The position numbers were made by a program, and so were the translations under genes. A DNA stretch of 64,000 bases, from positions 162,425 through 226,424 of the forward strand of contig NZ_JAHCMB010000121.1 of NCBI RefSeq assembly GCF_019904155.1. The letters are read 5' to 3'. Below, in pieces: positions 45,707-54,095 of this stretch. Within the stretch, counting starts at the first letter, position 1. Every line of letters starts with the position of its first letter. This DNA comes from Paenibacillus sinensis. GTDB taxonomy: Bacteria > Bacillota > Bacilli > Paenibacillales > Paenibacillaceae. The notes beneath the pieces were generated by a model. It ran no database searches. It was not told the origin of the DNA and saw nothing but the letters and a program-made list of their open reading frames with translations.

Positions 45707-47065
45707 ATGAAGAAGCCTGCATTATGGATGGCCGGTCTGCTGCTGACGTTCACGGTCAGCGCATGTGGCAATAACGGGAGCACGCCTGCCGCGAATGGCG
45801 GCACAGATACCAAGCCGTCTGCAGCCAGTCAGACCAAGGCGCCCGCGGAGAAAGAGAAGATCAAATTTTACACCTTCAAGTCAAATAAGCCCGAGGAACC
45901 GACATTCCAGGCCGTTGAGGCGTACAACAAGTCCCAGGACAAAGTGGAAGTGGAATATGTCTCGCTTGTGCAGAACAGCGACAGTACGGAGTTCCTGAAG
46001 AAGCTCGATGTGCTCGTTGCCGGGGGTGAAGTTGTAGACGCTTTCATGACGGGGAATGAGGAGGAATTGCTGGAACGGGCTTCGCGGGGCGTTGTGGAGC
46101 CGCTGAATCCGTACTTTGAAGCGGAGGGCGTCAAACCGGAGGACGAATATTTCAAGGTTCTCAAGCTGGGTGACAAAGTGTACGGACTGATGAACTCCTC
46201 CACGCTGTGGTTCACGGTCTTCAACAAGCAGCAGCTCGACGAGGCTGGACTGAAGCTGCCGGAGATGGGCTGGACCTGGGATGACTTCCGCGAATATGCC
46301 AAGAAGCTGACGACCAAGGACCATTACGGCACCTATTTCCACACCTGGGGCGAATACGCGAATATTATCGCCTACTCCGAGCATCCGAACCCGCAGCTGG
46401 ACGCAAGCCTCAAGCCGATCTATGACGATCCGTCCTTCCGTTACTTCTTCAATCTCCGCCGCGTAATGGAAAAAGAAGACAAGAGCGTAGAGCCCTACGC
46501 CGATGTGCTGGCCTCGAACTATCATGTGCTTCAGCAGTTTTTTGCCGGCAAAGCCAGCATGCTGGCCGTTCCGAGCTATGCAGTCCGGGCAGGCCTCAAT
46601 CTCGAGAAGTTCCCGCATGACTTCCAGATGGTGTATGCACCGCTTCCCCGCTCCGTGGATGCCAAGGATGTCGGGATGACGAATATTTCCGGCGGCGGCC
46701 TGGCGGTTGGCGCCAAATCGCAGCACAAGCAGGCGGCCTACGATTTCATCCGCTGGATGACGAAGGAAGCCTATAAATACACGAAGGAAATTCCGTCCCT
46801 GAAGAAGGTCGACGGCAAAGCGCTCCTGCAGGAGTTCTTCAGCGAGAACCAGAATCTGATCGACATCGATTCGCTTGCGAACACTCTCTTTGACAGCCGC
46901 AACAAAATGCCGGAGGGCAGCTTCACCGTTCCGTACGGCAGCCAGTTGAAGACGATCGTCGAGAATGGCTTCGCGAGCTATATGCTGGACAATCGGGACT
47001 TCGATCAGGTCAAGGCGGAAATGACGGCGGAAACCGAGAAAGTGGTTGCGGCCAACAACAAGTAG
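45707..47065 (+). CDS. Sugar-binding lipoprotein
   Basis: A 452-residue lipoprotein. Lipobox TVSAC after a hydrophobic signal, then a low-complexity linker (NNGSTPAANGG, KPSAASQTKAP) and a family-1 solute-binding fold (WTWDDFREYAKKL, AAYDFIRWMTKE). Partner of the two permeases. GGGAGGGGG lies 7 bases before ATG 45707. The ligand is not predictable from sequence alone. Confidence 0.9.
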   Translation: MKKPALWMAGLLLTFTVSACGNNGSTPAANGGTDTKPSAASQTKAPAEKEKIKFYTFKSNKPEEPTFQAVEAYNKSQDKVEVEYVSLVQNSDSTEFLKKLDVLVAGGEVVDAFMTGNEEELLERASRGVVEPLNPYFEAEGVKPEDEYFKVLKLGDKVYGLMNSSTLWFTVFNKQQLDEAGLKLPEMGWTWDDFREYAKKLTTKDHYGTYFHTWGEYANIIAYSEHPNPQLDASLKPIYDDPSFRYFFNLRRVMEKEDKSVEPYADVLASNYHVLQQFFAGKASMLAVPSYAVRAGLNLEKFPHDFQMVYAPLPRSVDAKDVGMTNISGGGLAVGAKSQHKQAAYDFIRWMTKEAYKYTKEIPSLKKVDGKALLQEFFSENQNLIDIDSLANTLFDSRNKMPEGSFTVPYGSQLKTIVENGFASYMLDNRDFDQVKAEMTAETEKVVAANNK

Positions 47066-47237
47066 AGTGGCGGATTCTCCGGAGGAGGACGGCTGTGCCG
47101 GCTTTTTGCCAAACATTTTGACCGGATCATCAATCATCATGACCATAACTGTTTATAAAGGAGTATATATAAGCTGAACTCCTTCATATCCTAACAATTA
47201 TTACACTTGAACGATTACCGGGATAAGGATGAATCTT

Positions 47238-48983
47238 ATGCAATGGCTTAGCCGCTTCTCCTACTACCGAAGGCTGCAGTTCTCGTTCCTGGCCTTGATT
47301 CTGCTGCCCTTCACCGCCGTTACCCTGTGGTCTTATCAATCCGTCAGGCAGAACGTAAGCGACAAGATTCTTCGCACCAATGAAGAGACGATCACCGTCA
47401 TCGCCAATCAGATTGAAAAAACGATCGACACCATCTCCTTCGCATCCCTCTATCTCTCCGAAACCTATGATCCCGAAGTTCTGAACAGCCTGCGCTACCT
47501 GACGACCGCCGAAAGCTTCGGAGATTACGGGTCCTACATCCACCAAGCCAAATTGAAATCAATCAGCGGCATACTCACCGTTCAGGCGCTCGACGCAGAC
47601 CTTGAGATTATGATCGTCAACCGGAAAGACCGGATTATTATGAGCAGCCTGAACCGTCCGGTCTTCTCCAGGGTCTCGGACCGTTTCCTTCAGGAAACCG
47701 GCAAGCTGGACCCCGGCGAAGAGACTGTGCTTCAGTGGTTTCTGTACCGGGAGAGCGGTCCCGTTCCGGAGTACTGCTATGCCGCACGCTTCATCATCGA
47801 TCCGCGAAATCACGAGAAGCTGGGTACGCTGTTCATCGGCATCCCCCGGCATTATTTCGAGCAGTTGCTGGATACGGGCAATGCCTCCATTGCTCTGTCC
47901 CTGGAGAATTCCTCCGGGGACATGATCGCCGTAAGCCGGGGAAGCGAGGCGGCCATGTCTGGCAAGCCGCTCCGCAGCGAGGTGCGGATATCAAGAACCG
48001 GCTGGCTGCTGTCCAGCGAGCTTCCGCGAAGCTCGATCGACGGTCAGATCAACCGGGAGTTCCTTGTCTCGCTCTCGGTCGTTATTATCTTCTTCCTGGC
48101 GTTTCTGGTGCTGTCCATGTTCTGGGCGAGATATATGAACGAGCCGATTCGCCTGCTGCGCGCCAGCGTCAAGCAGTATGTCGGCGGCAACCGGGACGTG
48201 CGGATTCCGGTGAAGGGCAAGGATGAGGTGGCCGTTCTCTCGCTTGTCTTCAACCAGATGCTGGAGGATATCAACGAGCTGCTCCACCGGGTGGAGGGCG
48301 AGCAGGAAGAGCGGCGGAGGCTTGAGCTTCGGGCGTTGTCGGCGCAGATCCGCCCGCATTTTCTGCTCAACACGCTGAATTCGATCAAGGTTAATCTGCT
48401 GATGTCCGGCGATACGGTCCATAGCGCCATGCTCGACGCGCTGATGAAGCTGCAGCGGGCGTATGTGCATGCCGACAAGCCGCTGAAGCTGTCCGAGGAA
48501 TGCGCCCTTCTCGGCAGCTACGTGCAGGTCATGCAGATTCGCAACCGGCTGGACATCGCTTTTGAGTACCGGCTTGAGCCGGGGACGGAAGAGCTTGAGC
48601 TGCCAAGGCTCTTGCTGCAGCCTGTGGTCGAGAATGCGATATCCCATGGCTTCTCGGAAAGGCCCGAGCAGCCCTGGATCGGGCTTACCTCTTCTGTAAG
48701 CGGCGGTATGCTCGAAATCAGGATATTCGATAACGGCCGGGGAATGGAAGCCGGGGCGATCAAGCGGCTGAACCGCCGCCTTCTGGGCGCTGAGCCGGAA
48801 GCGCCGCAGCCCGAGAAAGGCGTGGGGCTGGTGAACACCGCGCGGCGGCTTCAGGTGCTGTACGGCTATCGGTCGCGCCTGACGGCGGACGGAAATCCGG
48901 GCGGCGGGATGATTTTTACCTTCTGCATTCCGGTGACCAACAGCAAGGAGGGTTCTTCGCATGATGACGGTCATGCTGATTGA
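47238..48983 (+). CDS. Sensor histidine kinase (YesM type)
   Basis: A 581-residue membrane kinase. TM1 ~residues 13-35, an extracellular sensor (~36-282), TM2 ~285-308, HAMP (~310-362), the His_kinase motif SAQIRPHFLLNTLNSIK with phospho-acceptor H374, and a HATPase_c domain (ENAISHGF, DNGRGM, GVGLVNTARRL). ATG 47238 gives a spacing of 9 to AAGG; ATG 47229 directly touches it. It overlaps the regulator gene by 23 bases. YesM/YesN pairs usually sense sugars or cell-wall polymers and control nearby importers. Confidence 0.92.
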   Translation: MQWLSRFSYYRRLQFSFLALILLPFTAVTLWSYQSVRQNVSDKILRTNEETITVIANQIEKTIDTISFASLYLSETYDPEVLNSLRYLTTAESFGDYGSYIHQAKLKSISGILTVQALDADLEIMIVNRKDRIIMSSLNRPVFSRVSDRFLQETGKLDPGEETVLQWFLYRESGPVPEYCYAARFIIDPRNHEKLGTLFIGIPRHYFEQLLDTGNASIALSLENSSGDMIAVSRGSEAAMSGKPLRSEVRISRTGWLLSSELPRSSIDGQINREFLVSLSVVIIFFLAFLVLSMFWARYMNEPIRLLRASVKQYVGGNRDVRIPVKGKDEVAVLSLVFNQMLEDINELLHRVEGEQEERRRLELRALSAQIRPHFLLNTLNSIKVNLLMSGDTVHSAMLDALMKLQRAYVHADKPLKLSEECALLGSYVQVMQIRNRLDIAFEYRLEPGTEELELPRLLLQPVVENAISHGFSERPEQPWIGLTSSVSGGMLEIRIFDNGRGMEAGAIKRLNRRLLGAEPEAPQPEKGVGLVNTARRLQVLYGYRSRLTADGNPGGGMIFTFCIPVTNSKEGSSHDDGHAD

Positions 48984-50538
48984 TGACGACGTGCCGATGC
49001 TTGACTATGTGAGGTTTCTGCTGGAACAGTCGGGCCTGGAACTTAAGCTTGCCACCCCAGCCTCCGGCAGCGGGCAGGCGCTGGAGCTGTTTCATGAACA
49101 TCTGCCCGATCTGGCCATCGTCGATATCGGACTGCCCGGTATGGACGGCCTGGAGCTGGCGGAGGCGTTCCGGCTGATGAAGCCGGAGGTGCGGTTGATT
49201 TTTCTGACCTGCTATGAGGATTTTCATTACTCGAAGCGGGCGATTCAACTGGAAGCCGATGATTATCTCATCAAGGATGAGCTTACCCCGGAGCAGCTGA
49301 AGATCAGCGTCCATAAGGCGATGGACCGGTTCCGTGAACGCCGGGAGCTGCTGAAGCATTATTCGTTCCGGCAGGCGATTGAGCGCAACCGGGAGGTGCT
49401 CAAGCAGAATTTTCTGAATCAATTGCTCTCGGGCAGCGGAGAATGGGACCATATCCGGCTGCTCGGGGAACGGCTCGGCATATCCTGGAAGAAGCCCTTT
49501 CTGGTTCACGGTTTTCTGCATATTGATGCCGCATCTGTGCTATCCCGCTACCGGTATGGGGATATTCCGCTTCTGCATTTCGCAGTCGGTAACATCGCAG
49601 CCGAGCTGTCCGCAGACAGGGAGCCAATCACTGCACTGATGGACAGAGAGACAGGTATCTATCTGCTGTGGAACACCGATGATCCGGATGCGCCGAAAGA
49701 CACGCTGATCCGTTATATGGAGACGGTATGCGAGAAAGCGGAGCAGTATCTGAAGGTCAGTCTGCGCGGTTTCTATGCCGCAGAGGCATTCCCGGTAAGT
49801 GAGTTCGCTCACGCCTATAGGCAGTTGGCGGAGCAGCGCGACTGCAGCTTCTATGACCCGCCCGGGCCGGCCGTTATGCTGAAGCGCTCCGAGGCCTACC
49901 GCATGACTCCGGAATCGAAGCCCGAGAAGGAGAAGTCCATGCTTGCGCTGGCTCTTGAGGAAGAGAACGCGGCCTGGATCGATCTTGCCGTCGGCAAGCT
50001 GCAGCAGCATGCGGAGGACGAGAGATGGTCGCCCCGTCTGCTCAAGGAAGCCTGGGCCGACTGCGTCCGCAGGATGGCTTCAGAGACGAACGGCGCGGCG
50101 GAGGAAGCGTTCTTCCATCATGTAAGCCGCTCTCTCCATGCGGAGGAAGCGGCGCAGCTTACGAAGCGGGAGCTTCTGAAGCTGTGGCGGCGGCAGGCGC
50201 TGACGCCGATCAGCGAACGGGAGAAGGATGCGCGGCTGCAGGCGATCGACGATTATCTGAGACAGCATGCCGACCGGACGATCACCTCGGTGGATATGGC
50301 GGAGCATTTGTACTTGAACCCCAGCTATTTCTCCCGCTATTTCAAACGGCTGTCCGGCATGAAATTTACGGATTATGTGAACCGCATCAAAGTCGACATG
50401 GCCATCTCCATGCTGCGGCGGGAGAACGAGACCGTCGAGAATGTGGCCTATACGCTCGGGTTCTCGGATCGGGCCTATTTCTCCAAAGTCTTCAAGAAAT
50501 ACAGCGGCAAGAGCCCCAGCGAATTCAAGAATGTGTAA
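48961..50538 (+). CDS. AraC-type response regulator (YesN type)
   Basis: A 525-residue regulator: receiver domain with phospho-acceptor D55 (LAIVDIGLPGMDG), a long middle region and a C-terminal AraC double helix-turn-helix (~residues 425-525, SVDMAEHLYLNPSYFSRYFK, ending SGKSPSEFKNV). It is controlled by the preceding kinase and probably activates the importer genes and the beta-helix gene downstream. AGGAGGGT precedes the start. Confidence 0.92.
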   Translation: MMTVMLIDDDVPMLDYVRFLLEQSGLELKLATPASGSGQALELFHEHLPDLAIVDIGLPGMDGLELAEAFRLMKPEVRLIFLTCYEDFHYSKRAIQLEADDYLIKDELTPEQLKISVHKAMDRFRERRELLKHYSFRQAIERNREVLKQNFLNQLLSGSGEWDHIRLLGERLGISWKKPFLVHGFLHIDAASVLSRYRYGDIPLLHFAVGNIAAELSADREPITALMDRETGIYLLWNTDDPDAPKDTLIRYMETVCEKAEQYLKVSLRGFYAAEAFPVSEFAHAYRQLAEQRDCSFYDPPGPAVMLKRSEAYRMTPESKPEKEKSMLALALEEENAAWIDLAVGKLQQHAEDERWSPRLLKEAWADCVRRMASETNGAAEEAFFHHVSRSLHAEEAAQLTKRELLKLWRRQALTPISEREKDARLQAIDDYLRQHADRTITSVDMAEHLYLNPSYFSRYFKRLSGMKFTDYVNRIKVDMAISMLRRENETVENVAYTLGFSDRAYFSKVFKKYSGKSPSEFKNV

Positions 50539-50669
50539 GGATGGGGCTCCACAGATTAAGCCCGGGCTTGAGCTGCGAAGGGCAGTTCCGTGAAAGCTAT
50601 GCGGGTACCGGCATCTCACAGGACCAGCCTGCCCGTTCCTCAAGCGCGAGGCTAACAGGAGGAATAAAA

Positions 50670-52775
50670 ATGAAAGCGTTTACTATTAAGGGGTTTATGC
50701 TGCTGCCGCTTATGTTTGCGCTGATTCTCGCTCCATTCGGCCAAATACCGGCAGGGCGGGCGGAGGCGGCTGGCACAACCTATTATGTGGATTCCGCCTC
50801 GGGCAGCGATGCGAACACCGGCACCGGCGCAGACAGTCCCTGGAATTCGCTGTCCAAGGTGAACTCCACCTTGTTCCAGCCCGGCGACCGCATTCTGCTT
50901 AAGTCGGGAGGGGTCTGGAACAACACCTATCTGGATCTGAAAGGCTCGGGCACGGCAGGGAATCCGATCGTGGTCGATCAATATGGAACGGGGCCCAAAC
51001 CGCTAATCAACTTCGGCAATACAGCAGTGGGCGGCGAGGGGTTCGGCGTTCGGCTGAAGAACGTGTCGTACTGGGAAATCAACAACCTGGAAATTACAAG
51101 CGGACAGTACTCGACCGACATGCGCCGGAGCGGCATTCTGGTCGTCGGCGAAGGGACGGGAGCGGGAGATTTCAAGCATATTTATATAAAAGGAAATGAC
51201 ATTCACGACGTATTCGGCACGGACCGGAGAACCGGCGGCATCAACTTTCATGCGCGCGGCGCAAACACCGATCCCGAGAGCACCTGGGACGATGTGCTGA
51301 TTGAAGACAACACGGTAATCAATGTGGCGGATACCGGCATCCAGGTGATGACGGACGCCTTCGCGAACAGCTCCTGGACTCATAAATTCAATGCTTTCAC
51401 AAACTTGGTCATTCGCGGCAACTACGTGGAGAAGATACACCGGGACGGCATTCTCGTCCGGGCCAGCGTCTCGCCGCTTATCGAATACAATACGACGAAC
51501 GAAATCGGCGTGAGCTGTGATATCAACACCTCCGTGGTGAATTACCTGGATTCGATCGGCTATGTCGCTGCGCAGTGGGCCTATTACACGAGCGGAGCCG
51601 TCTTCCAGCATAACGAGGCGTTCAACACCAAGGTTCTTCAGGGCGACGGCCAGGCCTGGGACTTCGACATCAGGGTGACGGACAGCATCTACCAATATAA
51701 CTTCAGCCATCACAATGAAGGCGGAGCCCTGCTGGTCATGGACAGCACGAATAATAATACGTTCCGCTACAATATCAGCCAGAACGATTACGACGCCTTC
51801 GGCACCTTTCATTTGCGGCCGGGCGGAGGCAATCTGAATATTTACAACAATGTCATCTACCGCGACAACGGGGTGTCGTCAAGTCTTACCGGAACCAGTA
51901 CGTCCGGGATGGCCTCCTACAGCAACAATATTTTCTACAATGCGTCTGGCGGGACCTATGCGAACGGCTCCTTCATGAAGTACAGAAACAATCTGTTCTA
52001 CGGCGCCAATTCGAATGTGCCGAATGATCCCGGCAAGGTCGTAGCCGACCCGCTGTTCGAGAACGGCGGCGGCGCATCCGGCCTGGCATCCGCTTCGGCC
52101 TACAAGGTAGCCGAGAACTCGCCGGCCATTAACGCGGGCGCCGCAGTTGAAGGGAACGGCGGCGCCGACTTCTTCGGCAACCCGCTGTACAGCGGCTCGC
52201 CGGATATCGGCGTATATGAAGCGCCGGGAGGGGCCGGAAGCAACCCGAGCGGGTCGGCGGCGCTGTTCCAGGACGACTTCGAGGACGGCAATGCGAATGA
52301 CTGGGCCGTAACTGGCGGAGCCTGGACCGTTGCATCCGAAGATTCGCTCGTCTTCGCCCAGAACGCCCTGTATGGCGAATCCATCGCGTCGGCCGGAAAC
52401 ACAACCTGGACCGACTACACGCTTGAGGCGGACGTGAAGATCAAGAAGCTGGGCGGCAACGGCGGTATTTTGTTCCGCTATCAGGATGCCAACAATTTCT
52501 ATATGTTCCGGCTGAACGACACGGGCAGCACGGCCGATCTGTACAAGAAGACGGGAGGCCAGCTCCAGCTGCTTGCCAGCACGCCTGTCACAGTTGACCC
52601 CAATCAGGTATACAGATTGAAGGCCAAGGTTCAAGGGGCGTCCATCACCGGATCGGTGAACGGCACGGCGGTGCTGTCCTGGACCGGAAGCGGGACGGAG
52701 CTGGCATCCGGCAAGATCGGCCTGCGTGTTCACTCGGGCATGGCGTCGTTCGATAATGTGCGGGTGACGCAGTAG
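50670..52775 (+). CDS. Secreted right-handed beta-helix protein with ConA-like C-terminus
   Basis: A 701-residue exported protein. Signal peptide ends near GRAEAAG-TTYYVD. YYVDSASGSDANTGT is the usual opening of parallel beta-helix proteins (pectate lyase-like, DUF1565-type). Repeated asparagine-rich coils (IYIKGNDIHD, VLIEDNTVIN, LVIRGNYVEK) span to ~residue 500. The last ~170 residues form a laminin-G/3-keto-disaccharide hydrolase-like domain. Likely a polysaccharide lyase or hydrolase; no catalytic site can be assigned. AGGAGGA precedes ATG 50670. It probably feeds the neighbouring importer. Confidence 0.85.
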   Translation: MKAFTIKGFMLLPLMFALILAPFGQIPAGRAEAAGTTYYVDSASGSDANTGTGADSPWNSLSKVNSTLFQPGDRILLKSGGVWNNTYLDLKGSGTAGNPIVVDQYGTGPKPLINFGNTAVGGEGFGVRLKNVSYWEINNLEITSGQYSTDMRRSGILVVGEGTGAGDFKHIYIKGNDIHDVFGTDRRTGGINFHARGANTDPESTWDDVLIEDNTVINVADTGIQVMTDAFANSSWTHKFNAFTNLVIRGNYVEKIHRDGILVRASVSPLIEYNTTNEIGVSCDINTSVVNYLDSIGYVAAQWAYYTSGAVFQHNEAFNTKVLQGDGQAWDFDIRVTDSIYQYNFSHHNEGGALLVMDSTNNNTFRYNISQNDYDAFGTFHLRPGGGNLNIYNNVIYRDNGVSSSLTGTSTSGMASYSNNIFYNASGGTYANGSFMKYRNNLFYGANSNVPNDPGKVVADPLFENGGGASGLASASAYKVAENSPAINAGAAVEGNGGADFFGNPLYSGSPDIGVYEAPGGAGSNPSGSAALFQDDFEDGNANDWAVTGGAWTVASEDSLVFAQNALYGESIASAGNTTWTDYTLEADVKIKKLGGNGGILFRYQDANNFYMFRLNDTGSTADLYKKTGGQLQLLASTPVTVDPNQVYRLKAKVQGASITGSVNGTAVLSWTGSGTELASGKIGLRVHSGMASFDNVRVTQ

Positions 52776-52953
52776 CAGCCGGACAGATGGCTTATTGATG
52801 CCGTATGGATGCCGAATAGACACCAAATAGATCCCAAAAAGATCCCAAATAGTCCCGAATTAATGCTGAGGGGCTGTTCCACGCCTGATTGCCGGAGCAT
52901 CGTTATGCACTGCACGACAAGGCTGCAGCAGGCCCAAAAGGGAGGGATGAATC
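52776..52953. repeat. Short imperfect direct repeats
   Basis: Within 52815-52860 the unit AAATAGATCCC recurs about four times with changes (AAATAGATCCC, AAAAAGATCCC, AAATAGTCCC). No gene or terminator is evident. Confidence 0.4.
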
Positions 52954-53751
52954 ATGTGTGCGGAAGCTTCAACGACTGGCGGAAGCAAGCCGGTCCGCTC
53001 TGGCAGAAGCCGCAAATGCCTTCTTCGTCTGAAACGGAATAAGTATATAAAAGTTCTGATAACAACGATTATTATACTATTCATGATGTTGGCCTCATCT
53101 TGCTCGGCGTCCGGGCCTCCTGCGGATTGGTCAGTTCCGGGCCGCGCTGCCCCGGATCAGGCAGCCCTTGGCGGCGGCGCTGCCGTTATGCGGGCGGCCG
53201 GGATGTTCGCTCCCGTCGCCTGGGTGAACGGAGAACCGGTGACGTCCGGGGAGTTCAAGACCCGCATGCTGGAGCTGCGGGGAGAGGCTGTTGCCGAAGC
53301 GGCGGAGAAGGGGGCGAACCCGGGCGCCCGGAATTTCTGGGCCGCCGATATCGGCGGCCGGACGCCGCTTGATCTGCTGAAGGAGAAGACGCTGCATCTT
53401 CTGATACGGGTCAAGGTTCAGGAGCTTGCCGCCAGGAAGGCCGGCATTGTGCAGGACATCGGCTACGAGGCGTTCCTGTTGCGCCTTGACGCCGAGAACA
53501 GATTGCGGAGCAGCCGGCTCCGCAGCGGCGAGCCGATTTACGGCCCGCAGCAGTACAGCGAGCGGGTCTATTACCGGTATATGCTCGCCAATCTGGAGCT
53601 TGCCCTGCGTGAGCGGCTTGCCCGGGCGGAAGGGGAATCCTCCGGCAAGCTGCTGGACGAAGGGCGCTATGAAGCATGGCTGGAAGGAGAGGCGGCCGCA
53701 GCCGAGGTCCGGACCAATCCAGCACTGTACGGCGGGCTGTCGGCAGATTAA
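52954..53751 (+). CDS. Lipoprotein with SurA-N-like domain
   Basis: A 265-residue protein. A basic N-terminus is followed by a hydrophobic segment (IKVLITTIIILFMMLASSC) ending in a lipobox-like ASSC, so it is probably a lipoprotein. The sequence VAWVNGEPVTSGEFKTRMLELR matches the start of SurA/PrsA-type chaperone domains, but there is no rotamase domain. GGAGG lies 8 bases before ATG 52954. It may assist folding of secreted proteins. Its terminator lies 150 bases downstream. Confidence 0.6.
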   Translation: MCAEASTTGGSKPVRSGRSRKCLLRLKRNKYIKVLITTIIILFMMLASSCSASGPPADWSVPGRAAPDQAALGGGAAVMRAAGMFAPVAWVNGEPVTSGEFKTRMLELRGEAVAEAAEKGANPGARNFWAADIGGRTPLDLLKEKTLHLLIRVKVQELAARKAGIVQDIGYEAFLLRLDAENRLRSSRLRSGEPIYGPQQYSERVYYRYMLANLELALRERLARAEGESSGKLLDEGRYEAWLEGEAAAAEVRTNPALYGGLSAD

Positions 53752-53904
53752 CGGGCCTACCTGACGTGAGGATTGCGAGATTCCTGCCGGTCAACAGGCG
53801 GGAGTCTGGATGTGGACTAAGGCCGCTGGCGAAGGCATGGCATAAATGGCGCCAGCTCCGAATAAAAGTTCATCAGAATGAAAATTTTCAGAGTGCAAGT
53901 CTTC

Positions 53905-53941
53905 AAGCCGTTCTTCCTGCCTGCCGGGAAACGGCTTTTTT
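53905..53941 (+). terminator. Rho-independent terminator
   Basis: AAGCCGTT and AACGGCTT arms followed by a T run, ahead of the unknown large gene. In the remaining gap to 54095, TATAAT at 53991-53996 is a -10 candidate without a good -35. Confidence 0.75.
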
Positions 53942-54095
53942 ATATAAAGATGCTCCCGAAAGCCTGTACTCAATTAGTATAAATTTGAATTATAATGAGA
54001 GGATAAGGAAGATTCATCCAGATGCTTGCAGATCGATTCATGCAGATGAAAGTCGTTTGGCTGCCGTTTGACTAAGAATGGGAGGCTTGGAACGG

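Noticed and set aside
52815..52860. CRISPR-like array
   Set aside because: The units are ~11 bases, imperfect and without spacers.
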